This document shows positions 17,696-28,299 of a stretch of DNA of 64,000 bases, piece after piece. The notes under the pieces were generated by a model. It was not told the origin of the DNA. It saw only the letters and a program-made list of their open reading frames with translations, and searched no databases. Source of the DNA: Natronobacterium haloterrestre (lineage in GTDB: Archaea; Halobacteriota; Halobacteria; Halobacteriales; Natrialbaceae); NCBI RefSeq assembly GCF_900112205.1, contig NZ_FOKW01000004.1, forward strand, positions 310,001-374,000, read 5' to 3'. The translations under genes and the position numbers were made by a program. Within the stretch, counting starts at the first letter, position 1, and the number at the start of each line of letters is the position of its first letter.

Positions 17696-18820
17696 TCAGT
17701 CCCGCAGTCGGGACCGGGACCGCGCCCTGCCCTCGCCCCGTTCCCGCTCGAGCGCGGTCAGGGTGTCCTGTGAGAGGCCGACGAGGTGACACAGCGGGTT
17801 GCCGGGGTAGACGACGGGGTTCTCGAGAACGCCGACGATGAGGCCGGTAAACGGCGCTTCGACGGTCTCGATGTCGTCCTCTTCCTTGAACGGGTTCGTG
17901 ATCGAGCAGATCACCTCGCCCTCCCGAACGAGTTCGCCGCGGCCGCGTTTCATGTCGACGATGCCGCCCGCGTCGGCGCGGATCCAGGTCTTCTCGTCGT
18001 CGTCGTCGATGACGGTGCGCCAGCCGGGCCAGTGAACGGCCGAGTCGCGATGACAGCCGAACTCGGCCAGCACGCTCGCGACGCCGGTCAGTGCGCGGTC
18101 GATGAGGCGTCGCTGGAAGCGGTGGGCCTCGCCCATCTCGACCGTGATCGTCGGCACGCCCGCGTCGGTCGCCTCGCGGCGGAGGGTCCCCGACGGCCCC
18201 TCACCGGCGATGATGACGTTGGAACTGAAGGCGTTGGCGACCCGGGCGACCGTCGGATCGTCCATGTTCGCCCGGACGTGGAGCATGTTCGTCCGGCCGC
18301 GGGTGGAGGTGTGGAAGTCGAGCCCGAGGTCGCAGGGCTCGATGAAGTTCGTGAAGATGCGGTGGGCCATCCGCCTGGCGCTCGTCGATCCCTCCCGGCC
18401 GGGGAACGACCGGTTGAGGTCCCGGTCGTAGATGGGCAGGTATCGCTCCTGGGCGAGGAAGCCGGGGACGTTCATCACGGGCAGGCAGACGAGCGTCCCG
18501 TGGAGGTCGGCGTGGTTCCAGTCGTGGGCGACCTCGCGGACGACCTCGATGCCGTTCAACTCGTCGCCGTGGGCCGCCGCCGACAGGAAGACCGTCGGGC
18601 CCGGCTGCTCGCCGTTGACGATCGTCACCGGAATGCGGACGGGATCACCCAGGTACGTCTCGCTGATACCGTACCGGATGTTGGCCGATTCGCCGGGGTC
18701 GACCCGGCCGCCGTTGTACGTGAACGGTTCGGGATCGTCTCCACTGGCGTCCAGATCGGGGGGCGTGACTGTTGCCTCGTCGGGGGGCTCGAGGTCGTCG
18801 CGGGGGACGTCGTCGCTCAT
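17696..18820 (-). CDS. Succinylglutamate desuccinylase/aspartoacylase family protein
   Basis: 374 residues from the ATG at 18820. Acidic N-terminus, then the zinc-carboxypeptidase-like fold: AAAHGDELNGIEVV carries the ligands His84 and Glu87, the third histidine is in LGLDFHTST, and the basic arginines are in RDLNRSFPGREGS. A C-terminal beta domain has a biotinyl-like fold (GEVICSITNP, EAPFTGLIVGVLENPVVYPGNPL). The family removes acyl groups from N-acyl amino acids. Archaeal members of this exact type have no proven substrate that I know of. It stands alone upstream of sdh, on the same strand. Confidence 0.88.
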   Translation of the reverse strand: MSDDVPRDDLEPPDEATVTPPDLDASGDDPEPFTYNGGRVDPGESANIRYGISETYLGDPVRIPVTIVNGEQPGPTVFLSAAAHGDELNGIEVVREVAHDWNHADLHGTLVCLPVMNVPGFLAQERYLPIYDRDLNRSFPGREGSTSARRMAHRIFTNFIEPCDLGLDFHTSTRGRTNMLHVRANMDDPTVARVANAFSSNVIIAGEGPSGTLRREATDAGVPTITVEMGEAHRFQRRLIDRALTGVASVLAEFGCHRDSAVHWPGWRTVIDDDDEKTWIRADAGGIVDMKRGRGELVREGEVICSITNPFKEEDDIETVEAPFTGLIVGVLENPVVYPGNPLCHLVGLSQDTLTALERERGEGRARSRSRLRD

Positions 18821-18980
18821 ATCCCCCGCTGGACGGGACGAAACGTGAATCTTGCCCTCCGAATTACGTCCCCGTATCGTCGCGAGAGATTTTTGGACGA
18901 ACGGACACTGGATGGCCGAGGTGGTGGAAAATCTCTCCCCGTAACCATACGTTTTATACGAGGGGGTGGTACGCCTCCGC

Positions 18981-19730
18981 ATGGAAATTCGCGAAGCAAC
19001 TACCACGGACGTCGACGCCGTCCGCTCGATCGCCGAGGAGTCGCTCAACTCTACGTATACGGACTTCCTCGAGGAGGAAACGATCGACGAGGCGATCGAG
19101 CAGTGGTACGGGGAGGGGTTCGCGGACTTCCTCGAGGACGACCACGCGCTCGTGCTCGTCGTCGAGCGCGACGGCGAGGTCGTCGGCTTCTCCCAGAGCG
19201 AACTGGTCGGACAGCGATACGGGACGGGACAACTCCAGTGGCTCCACGTCGCCCCCGATCAGCGCGGCGACGGCACCGGGGTCCGACTCCTCGTCCGGAC
19301 CCGCGAACGGCTGCTCGAGGAGGGGGCGGATCAGGTCGTCGGGTTCGTTCTCGCCGACAACGAGGGCGGCAACCAGTTCTACCGGGACCACGGCTTCGAG
19401 CGAGCGGGCCAGCGCGAGGTCGAAATCGGCTCCGAAACGTTCACCGAGAACGTCTACGTCGAGAGCGACCTCGAGGACGAGGGCTGGGGTGCCGTCGACG
19501 AACTCGAGGTCGACGGCGAAAGCGTCTACGTCAGCTACGGAGAAGCCGCTCGCGGTGCCAAAGCCCCGTTCTACAGTACCTACAGCACGGCGGATCGGGA
19601 GGAGGTGTACGCGTGGCTCTGTGGAAACTGCGACTCGCTGGACAACGCCATGGACACGATGGGGCGTATCGAGTGCAACGTCTGTGGCAATCGGCGGAAG
19701 GCGACTCGGTGGGACGCCTCGTACCTGTAG
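18981..19730 (+). CDS. GNAT N-acetyltransferase fused to a zinc-ribbon domain (DUF5816-type)
   Basis: 249 residues. The first about 155 residues form a GNAT acetyltransferase: EIREATTTDVDAVRSIAEE at the start, WLHVAPDQRGDGTGVRLL as the acetyl-CoA pyrophosphate loop, then VLADNEGGNQFYRDHGFERAG. The C-terminal part holds CGNC and CNVC pairs 18 residues apart, a probable zinc ribbon, followed by RRKATRWDASYL. It would acetylate an unknown amine. The zinc module may guide substrate or nucleic acid binding. It is followed 46 bases later by a VOC protein on the same strand. Confidence 0.88.
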   Translation: MEIREATTTDVDAVRSIAEESLNSTYTDFLEEETIDEAIEQWYGEGFADFLEDDHALVLVVERDGEVVGFSQSELVGQRYGTGQLQWLHVAPDQRGDGTGVRLLVRTRERLLEEGADQVVGFVLADNEGGNQFYRDHGFERAGQREVEIGSETFTENVYVESDLEDEGWGAVDELEVDGESVYVSYGEAARGAKAPFYSTYSTADREEVYAWLCGNCDSLDNAMDTMGRIECNVCGNRRKATRWDASYL

Positions 19731-19776
19731 TCGGGTGAGGCCTACTGTTTTGTCGGTACGGCAACTGAAAGGCGGT

Positions 19777-20205
19777 ATGGGCGATACCGCCGATACCGGA
19801 CGGCTCGGACGACTTCACCACATCGAACTGTACGCTTCCGAGTTCACGACGACGGTCGAGTTCTGGGCGTGGTGGCTCACCGAACTCGGGTACGAACCGA
19901 AAGACGACTGGGACGGCGGTAGATCCTGGCGGAACGGCCCGACGTACGTGGTACTCGTCGAGGCGGACGACGGGACGTCCCCGTTCGACCGGCGGTCGCC
20001 CGGCCTGAATCACCTCGCGTTCCACGCCGATACCCGACAGCGGGTCGACCGCCTTACCGACGGCATCCGTCGCCGGACGGACGCGAAGGTGCTCTACGAG
20101 GACCAACACCCCTACGCAGGCGGCTACTACGCGCTCTACTGCGAAGGACCCGAAGGAGTCAAACTCGAGGCCGTGGCGTCCGACGCGGCGCGACGGGCCG
20201 AGTAG
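19777..20205 (+). CDS. VOC-family (glyoxalase/dioxygenase fold) protein
   Basis: 142 residues from the ATG at 19777. One vicinal-oxygen-chelate domain: LHHIELYASEFTTTVEFWAW at the start with the first metal-position histidine, LNHLAFHADTRQRVDRL in the middle, and YYALYCEGPEGVKLEAVA at the end with the closing glutamate. Such domains act as glyoxalases, extradiol dioxygenases or binding proteins; the substrate cannot be read. It is the probable partner of the GNAT gene just upstream. A GC-rich hairpin follows. Confidence 0.87.
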   Translation: MGDTADTGRLGRLHHIELYASEFTTTVEFWAWWLTELGYEPKDDWDGGRSWRNGPTYVVLVEADDGTSPFDRRSPGLNHLAFHADTRQRVDRLTDGIRRRTDAKVLYEDQHPYAGGYYALYCEGPEGVKLEAVASDAARRAE

Positions 20206-20237
20206 GACGAGCGTATCCTTCGAATAAGCACACGTTT

Positions 20238-20253
20238 CGCCCGCAAGCGGGCG
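20238..20253. terminator. GC-rich hairpin after the VOC gene
   Basis: CGCCCGC-AA-GCGGGCG forms a perfect 7-bp stem 32 bases after the stop codon at 20205. No T-run of note follows, so a termination role is only likely, not shown. Confidence 0.4.
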
Positions 20254-20343
20254 GCTTGCTCGTTGTTTACCCCGCATTACAATTGCCCGATCGGGCGTCG
20301 GTCGGGGATGACGACCGCGGCGGCGTCGGTCGTGCGCTTCTCT

Positions 20344-21828
20344 ATGAGTTCGAGTACACGCAACCGGATCGTTCGCGGGTTCAAGGCGACGCTCGTCTCG
20401 AGGGCGGTCTACATGCTCTCGAGCGCGCTGTTGATGTTCGTCCTCGCGCGCATCCTCGAGCCCGACGGCTACGGGGCGTTGTACTGGGCGATCGGGGTTC
20501 TGATGGTCGTCCAGTTGCTCGCCGATCTCGGCATCGGGAAGTCCACGGCGCGGTACATCTCCGAATACAGCGAGAAAGACGAAGGACAGATCCCGCACCT
20601 GCTACGGTCGGCCGTCGCGTACAAGCTGGTAGTTCTCGCGGTAGTCGCGTACGCGCTACTGGTCTTTCACGATCGGATCGCGGTCCTGCTCGGGGACCCG
20701 GAGGCGGCCCCGTTCCTGGCGGCCGGCGTCCTCTTCATCGTGGCAAACTCCGTTAGCGGCTTCTCGATGATGGCGTTTCAGGGGTTCAATCGCCTCGGTT
20801 ACAGCGCCGCGGTGCAGGCGGTCAGCGGGGCGACGCGGCTCGTCTTCGCCGTAGGGTTCGTCCTGCTCGGGTTCGGCGCGCTCGGTGCCCTGTTCGGCTA
20901 CATCGTCGGCTACGCCATCGCCGGGGCGTTCGGGGTCGGCGTTCTCTACTTCAAGTTCTATCGAACCTACGAACCCGCCGAGGAGTACGAAGAGGGACTC
21001 TCCAGGCGACTGGCCGAGTACAGCGTGCCGCTGACGGCGACCCGCAGCGCGAACGTCATCGACAAGCGCCTCGACATCGTTCTCGTCGGGGTCTTCCTCC
21101 CCTCGGCGGCCGTCGGGTTCTACCAGCTCGGGAAGCAGGTCGTCGACTTCGTGCTCGCCCCCTCGGAGTCGCTCGGGTTCACTATCTCTCCGAACTTCGG
21201 CGAACAGAAAGCGAACGACCAGCTCGAGCAGGCCCGCCGGATCTACGAGGAGTCGCTGACCCACACGATGCTGGTCTACATCCCCGCGGCCGTCGGACTC
21301 GTGCTGGTCGCCGATCCGTTCGTGACCATGGTCTTCCCGGAGTACGAAGGGGCCATCCCCGTGCTGCAGGTCCTCGCGGGGTTCGTCGTCCTCCAGGCGA
21401 TCACGAACCTGACCAGCGACAGCCTGGATTACCTCGGCCGCGCCCGCTCCCGCGCGATCGCGAAGGGGGTCACCGCGGTCACCAACTTCGGGCTGAACCT
21501 GGTGTTGATCCCGACGATCGGGGTCGTCGGCGCGGCGCTCGCGACGGTCGCGACCCACTCGGTGTACGTCGCGGTCAACCTCTACATCGTCCACGAGGAA
21601 CTGTCGCTCCGGCTCGGCCGGCTGGCACGGTCGATCGGGACGATCTGTGCGATCACGCTCGTGATGGCCATCGCCGTCTCGCTCGTGACCCCGCTGGTCT
21701 CGAACCTCCCCATGCTGGTCGGCGCGATCACGCTCGGGGCGGCGACGTGGGCCGTACTCGCGGTGGCCAGCGGCCTGCTCGATCCCACCGAAGTCCGAGC
21801 CGTCATCCGGTCCGAGGGGAGCCACTGA
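20344..21828 (+). CDS. Flippase / polysaccharide export protein (MATE-like Wzx family)
   Basis: 494 residues from the ATG at 20344. The N-terminal KATLVSRAVYMLSSALLMF motif is typical of oligosaccharide flippases. About twelve to fourteen membrane helices follow, including LGIGKSTARYISEYSEKDEG after the third and the lipid-II-flippase-like middle loop at LIPTIGVVGAALATVATHSVYV. It would move a lipid-linked sugar across the membrane. No glycosyltransferase is adjacent; the next gene (ATP-grasp/protease) starts 110 bases later on the same strand, so whether they work together is open. Confidence 0.88.
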   Translation: MSSSTRNRIVRGFKATLVSRAVYMLSSALLMFVLARILEPDGYGALYWAIGVLMVVQLLADLGIGKSTARYISEYSEKDEGQIPHLLRSAVAYKLVVLAVVAYALLVFHDRIAVLLGDPEAAPFLAAGVLFIVANSVSGFSMMAFQGFNRLGYSAAVQAVSGATRLVFAVGFVLLGFGALGALFGYIVGYAIAGAFGVGVLYFKFYRTYEPAEEYEEGLSRRLAEYSVPLTATRSANVIDKRLDIVLVGVFLPSAAVGFYQLGKQVVDFVLAPSESLGFTISPNFGEQKANDQLEQARRIYEESLTHTMLVYIPAAVGLVLVADPFVTMVFPEYEGAIPVLQVLAGFVVLQAITNLTSDSLDYLGRARSRAIAKGVTAVTNFGLNLVLIPTIGVVGAALATVATHSVYVAVNLYIVHEELSLRLGRLARSIGTICAITLVMAIAVSLVTPLVSNLPMLVGAITLGAATWAVLAVASGLLDPTEVRAVIRSEGSH

Positions 21829-21938
21829 ACCGGCCGCCTCGAGAGGTCGACCGTGAATCTTCGGCGACGACCGAGGACGGGCGCGTCCGCTTGCGGTTCC
21901 CTATCAATACTTATCCCGGCGGTCGGCATCTAGTGTGT

Positions 21939-23273
21939 ATGATCGACGACCCCGTCACCGTCGGCGTCCTGAGTTTTCACACGAGCAAAGAGACGAAAGC
22001 GATCCTCAACGCGGTGGAGGAACTGGGCCACGACACGGCGTGGCTTCGAACCGAGAACACCTCGGTTAGCATCGTCGACGGGAGCGTCGTCTTGGAACCC
22101 GACGTCGACGTGATCGCGAACCGAATGCTGCTGTCGAACACCGAACAGCCCTGCGAGGAACTGGGACTGGCGAACACCTTCGCACAGCTCGTCCCGATGC
22201 TCAACGAGCCGACGAGCGTCCTCACCGCCGTACACAAGCTCTCGACGGCGACGGCGCTCGCGAGCCGGGACGTTCGCACGCCGAACGTGACGCTCGCGCT
22301 CAGCAGCGACACCCTGAACGCCGCCCGCGACCGGTACGGCGAGGAGGCGGTCTACAAGACCGCGATCGGCACCCACGGCGGCGGCACCTGGAAGGTCGGG
22401 CCGGACGAGCCGGTCAACGCTCGGGTCGGGAACCGCTATGCCTTCCTGCAGGAACTCGTCGATCGCGAGGACGTTCGCCACCGCGACCTCCGGGTCTACG
22501 TCGTCGACGGCGAAATCGTCGCCGCGATGTATCGGTACGCGCCGGACAACGACTGGCGGACGAACGTCGCACTCGGCGGCTCCGTCGAGGACGCGACCGG
22601 AGACCTGCCCGACGAGGCCGCGGAGATGGCGGTCCGGTCGGCCGAGGCGATCGGACTCGACTACGCGGGCGTCGACCTCGTCGAGGGCGACGAGGGCTGG
22701 TTCGTCCTCGAGGTCAACCCGACGGCCGGATTCAAGGGGCTCTACCAGGCGACGGGCGTCAGTCCCGCTCCCCGGATCGCGAAACTGGCGATCGAACGGG
22801 CGGGCGGCGACGTCGACGACGAGCGGGTCGACGAGCTATCGCGTGTGCTGGACGACTCGCGGCCGACGGCCCAGCCGGTCCAGCAGACGCCGACCGACAC
22901 CGAACCCGCCGTCATCGGCTACATCGAGGAGGTCGTCCTCTCGGGTACCAGCGGGTCGTCGACGGTCCGTGCGAAGTCGGACACGGGAGCCACACGGACG
23001 AGCATCGACACGGGCCTCGCCGCGGACATCGGTGCGGGACCGATCAAGTCGATCACCCGCATCAGGTCCGGGAGCAGCAAGACCGCGAAGAGCCGTCCCG
23101 TCGTCGACGTGGTCGTCGGGGTCGGGGGGAACCAGCACACCGTCACCGCGAGCGTCGAAGACCGGAGCCACATGGACTACCCAGTCCTGCTCGGCCGGGA
23201 CATCCTCGAGAACTACCGGGTGGACGTGAGTCGGCGTATCGACGGTGGTGACGGCGACACGCCCGAGGAGTAA
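21939..23273 (+). CDS. RimK-like ATP-grasp ligase fused to a retropepsin-like aspartic protease
   Basis: 444 residues from the ATG at 21939. Residues about 90-290 form an ATP-grasp ligase of the RimK/alpha-L-glutamate ligase type: EAVYKTAIGTHGGGTWKV is the ATP loop, and FVLEVNPTAGFKG (about 258-262) the metal-binding loop. A linker rich in Thr, Pro and Gln follows. The C-terminal about 130 residues carry the aspartic-protease signature SDTGATRTSID with Asp348, and match the PF05618 family (RimB-like retropepsin). Known: bacterial RimK adds glutamate to ribosomal protein S6, and the separate protease RimB trims the tails. Inferred: one polypeptide could both add and remove glutamates; its target is unknown. 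Confidence 0.88.
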   Translation: MIDDPVTVGVLSFHTSKETKAILNAVEELGHDTAWLRTENTSVSIVDGSVVLEPDVDVIANRMLLSNTEQPCEELGLANTFAQLVPMLNEPTSVLTAVHKLSTATALASRDVRTPNVTLALSSDTLNAARDRYGEEAVYKTAIGTHGGGTWKVGPDEPVNARVGNRYAFLQELVDREDVRHRDLRVYVVDGEIVAAMYRYAPDNDWRTNVALGGSVEDATGDLPDEAAEMAVRSAEAIGLDYAGVDLVEGDEGWFVLEVNPTAGFKGLYQATGVSPAPRIAKLAIERAGGDVDDERVDELSRVLDDSRPTAQPVQQTPTDTEPAVIGYIEEVVLSGTSGSSTVRAKSDTGATRTSIDTGLAADIGAGPIKSITRIRSGSSKTAKSRPVVDVVVGVGGNQHTVTASVEDRSHMDYPVLLGRDILENYRVDVSRRIDGGDGDTPEE

Positions 23274-23361
23274 CGGATCACGGAAAACTGGAACGGCGAC
23301 CGTCCGGGGCCGACCCGACCGACCAGTTGTTTTATTTATCTTTCCGCCGAACCGACGAGTT

Positions 23362-23607
23362 ATGACGACGGTCCTCGCTTCGACGCTCTCCGACACTCCA
23401 GTGCTCGGCTCCGACGGAACCGAGATCGGAACGGTCCACAACGTGACGATGGACGTCGAAACCGGCCGGCTGGCGCACCTCCTCGTTTCGCCGGCGACGG
23501 AACGGAGCTACGGGTTCGCACGGACTGAAGATGGACGGCTCCGGGTTCCCGCGGGTCGAATGGTGGACGTCGGCGACTACGTGGTGATCGACCGTTCCGT
23601 CGAATGA
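23362..23607 (+). CDS. PRC-barrel domain protein
   Basis: 81 residues. A single PRC-barrel: VLGSDGTEIGTVHNVTMDVETGRLAHLLV followed by DGRLRVPAGRMVDVGDYVVID. Haloarchaea have many such small proteins; the fold takes part in RNA-processing factors such as RimM and in photosynthetic reaction centre subunits, but standalone archaeal versions are of unknown function. It follows the ligase/protease by 88 bases on the same strand. An A/T-rich run at 23330-23340 precedes it and may be its own promoter. Confidence 0.85.
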   Translation: MTTVLASTLSDTPVLGSDGTEIGTVHNVTMDVETGRLAHLLVSPATERSYGFARTEDGRLRVPAGRMVDVGDYVVIDRSVE

Positions 23608-26277
<2,670 letters not shown>

Positions 26278-26656
26278 TCGGAATCGAGAGTCTCCCCAGA
26301 GCCGAGTTCGACGGCAGTGCCGACGTCGGTGCCGACCGCCTGGGGTAGTCGGTTGCCGACGGCGGATGGCCGTTCTACCGCTTCCTGGGTCCGTTTACCG
26401 TTCTTTTCGTTCGCAGTTACTACTCGTCGCCGTACGTATCGAAATCCGTCGCCGTACGCGTCGAAACGGCGTTTGATCACCCGACTCGAGTCGGCAATCC
26501 TCGACGCATCGACGTGCTCCGATCGGAACGAACGGAACGAACGGAACGCTCGAGAGCCTGCTATCACCTCGATGGACGCCCAAAGAAGGTCGAATCGAAC
26601 GCCGGGACGACCTGACGGGACGTATCGATACCGACGCGGCGAGAGGGGAAAACGGA
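26278..26656. other. Intergenic region between katG and the acidic Tat protein genes, with short tandem repeats
   Basis: 379 bases between convergent genes. It holds two nearly identical 20-base units, CGTCGCCGTACGTATCGAAA (26425-26444) and CGTCGCCGTACGCGTCGAAA (26447-26466), and a 9-base unit CGGAACGAA repeated almost three times at 26524-26548. No plausible coding frame. A transcription-termination role is possible but no clear hairpin was seen. Confidence 0.5.
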
Positions 26657-27286
26657 CTATCCGAAGATGCCGTCGTCGTCGTCTTCGTCCTCTTCTTCTT
26701 CCGGAGGTTCTTCACCGGCCGGTTCGTCTTCGGTTTCGGTGTCTTCTTCGTCTTCGGTTTCAGTTTCGTCCTCGGTTTCGTCCTCGGTTTCGTCCTCGGT
26801 GTCGTCCTCCGTGTCCTCTTCCTCGTCGTCGACCTCACCTTCCCCGATGCTGACGTCGACCTCGAGCAGGTTCGCCTCCGCGTTGCGGAAGGAGGCGTCG
26901 CTGGCCAGCGTCACCGTGTCCCCTTCGCTGACGTCGGCCTCGTCCTCGTCGACGATGAGGTGCCCCAGCACGGTTCCCGCACCGATGTCGAACTGGACGA
27001 TGTACAGGTCCCAGTCGTCGACGGGATCGAACTCGTCCTCGAAGTTCTCCAGGACGTTGTCCCGATTGGAGGTCTGCAGCTCGGCGAGAACCTCGGCGTC
27101 GACGTCAGGGTAGTAGTCCCTTCCGGTGATGACGACCTCCCCGTCGCCATCACCGTCGTCTTGCTGTGCAGCCGCCGTGCTCGCGCTGGCCCCGGCACCT
27201 ACCGCGAGCGCGGTCGCCGCCAGTGTTCCCTTTTTCATAAACGAACGACGCGAATCTCCACTGTCGAACTGATCTTCCTCACTCAT
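26657..27286 (-). CDS. Tat-exported acidic protein of unknown function, paralog 1
   Basis: 209 residues from the ATG at 27286, or 212 from the ATG at 27295. A twin-arginine signal, GDSRRSFMKKGTLAATALAVG then an Ala-rich stretch ending ASTAAAQ, without a lipobox cysteine. A soluble acidic domain of about 100 residues includes YYPDVDAEVLAELQ, VDDWDLYIVQFDIGAGTVLGH and SEGDTVTLASDASF. The last 60 or so residues are almost only Glu, Asp and Thr. I do not recognise the domain. It is a tandem duplicate of the gene at 27668. Probably extracellular or cell-envelope. Confidence 0.82.
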   Translation of the reverse strand: MSEEDQFDSGDSRRSFMKKGTLAATALAVGAGASASTAAAQQDDGDGDGEVVITGRDYYPDVDAEVLAELQTSNRDNVLENFEDEFDPVDDWDLYIVQFDIGAGTVLGHLIVDEDEADVSEGDTVTLASDASFRNAEANLLEVDVSIGEGEVDDEEEDTEDDTEDETEDETEDETETEDEEDTETEDEPAGEEPPEEEEDEDDDDGIFG

Positions 27287-27294
27287 GTCTCTCA

Positions 27295-27308
27295 TGCCCC
27301 TGGGGGCA
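27295..27308 (-). promoter_or_regulatory. Hairpin beside the start of paralog 1
   Basis: TGCCCC-TG-GGGGCA is a 6-bp stem sharing one base with the candidate ATG at 27295 and 9 bases from the ATG at 27286. The predicted transcription start from the TATA box at 27331-27337 falls near its upstream edge, so the mRNA may begin in the hairpin. Paralog 2 has a matching hairpin. Confidence 0.45.
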
Positions 27309-27330
27309 AGCGAAGTTGGCCGATGGCACG

Positions 27331-27337
27331 TATAAAG
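27331..27337 (-). promoter_or_regulatory. TATA box of paralog 1
   Basis: On the minus strand CTTTATA lies 36-42 bases before the first candidate start. The aligned element of paralog 2 is CTTTATG at 28291-28297. Confidence 0.5.
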
Positions 27338-27667
27338 CGACTCGTCCGTTTCGTCGGCCATGCGACCGTTTCGGCCGGTAATACCGGAACTAGTCGCGCT
27401 ACACGCCCGGCGTCGTGGCCGCGAGGCTGCGAGACGCCGAACGGGGAACCGGCCGATCGTCGTCGACACCCGTCGGTGCGCTGTTCGTCTCGAGCGGTTA
27501 TGGAAACGGCCCGATCGGATGGATGAAAGACCGCCGAAAGCGGCCGCGTCGAAAGCAACTGATCGAGCGACCACCGTGCCGTCGAACGAAAGGACTGTTT
27601 CCCCGGAAAACGAGCGATTTTATCGGCAGAGAACCGGTAAAAGTCAATTGCTGCGGGGAGCGTACCG
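27338..27667. other. Spacer between the tandem paralogs
   Basis: About 330 bases. The part next to paralog 1 resembles the region upstream of paralog 2 for about 60 bases (promoter and AAACGGAC upstream). The rest shows no gene; a weak open frame on the plus strand is arginine-rich and unsupported. Confidence 0.45.
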
Positions 27668-28246
27668 CTACGCTCCGTCGCTTTCGTCGTCGCCCATGCC
27701 GTCGTCTTCGGTCTCGTCGTCCATCCCGTCGTCTTCAGTCTCGTCGGCTCCCATGTCTTCGTCTTCGTCTTCGTCCTCGTCCTCGTCCTCGTCCTCGTCG
27801 TCGCTAGCGCCCCCTCCTCCGGTACTGACCTCGACCAGGTTCGCCTCCGCGTCGCGGAAGGAGGCGTCGCCGGAGAGCGTCACCGTGTCGCCTTCGCTGA
27901 CGTCGGCCTCGTCCTCGTCGACGAAGAGGTGACCCAGCACGGTCCCCGCGCCGATGTCGAACTGGACGATGTAGACGTCCCAGTCGTCGACGGGGTCGAA
28001 CGTTTCCTCGAAGTTCTCGAGGATCGTATCGCGCGTCCCCGTCTCGAGTTCGGCGAGGACGTCGGCGTCGACGTCCGGGTAGTAGTCACTGCCGGTGAGG
28101 ACGACTTCGCCCTCATCGTCTTGCTGTGCAGCCGCCGTACTCGCGGTGGCACCGGCACCGACCGCGAGCGCGGTCGCCGCCAGTGTTCCCTTTTTCATAA
28201 ACGAACGACGCGAATCTCCACTGTCGAACTGATCTTCCTCGCTCAT
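27668..28246 (-). CDS. Tat-exported acidic protein of unknown function, paralog 2
   Basis: 192 residues from the ATG at 28246 (195 from 28255). Same layout as paralog 1: twin-arginine signal GDSRRSFMKKGTLAATALAVG, soluble domain with YYPDVDADVLAELETG and VDDWDVYIVQFDIGAGTVLGH, then a tail of Glu-Asp pairs and Asp-Gly-Met repeats. The signal-coding DNA is identical to paralog 1 over about 80 bases, whereas the tails differ. No lipobox. Function unknown; the duplication looks recent or kept alike by gene conversion. Confidence 0.82.
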   Translation of the reverse strand: MSEEDQFDSGDSRRSFMKKGTLAATALAVGAGATASTAAAQQDDEGEVVLTGSDYYPDVDADVLAELETGTRDTILENFEETFDPVDDWDVYIVQFDIGAGTVLGHLFVDEDEADVSEGDTVTLSGDASFRDAEANLVEVSTGGGGASDDEDEDEDEDEDEDEDMGADETEDDGMDDETEDDGMGDDESDGA

Positions 28247-28254
28247 ATCTCTCA

Positions 28255-28268
28255 TGCCCCTGAGGGCA
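28255..28268 (-). promoter_or_regulatory. Hairpin beside the start of paralog 2
   Basis: TGCCC-CTGA-GGGCA is a 5-bp stem at the same place as the hairpin of paralog 1, sharing one base with the first candidate ATG (28253-28255). Confidence 0.4.
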
Positions 28269-28299
28269 AGGGGAATTGGCCGATAGCGTGCATAAAGCA

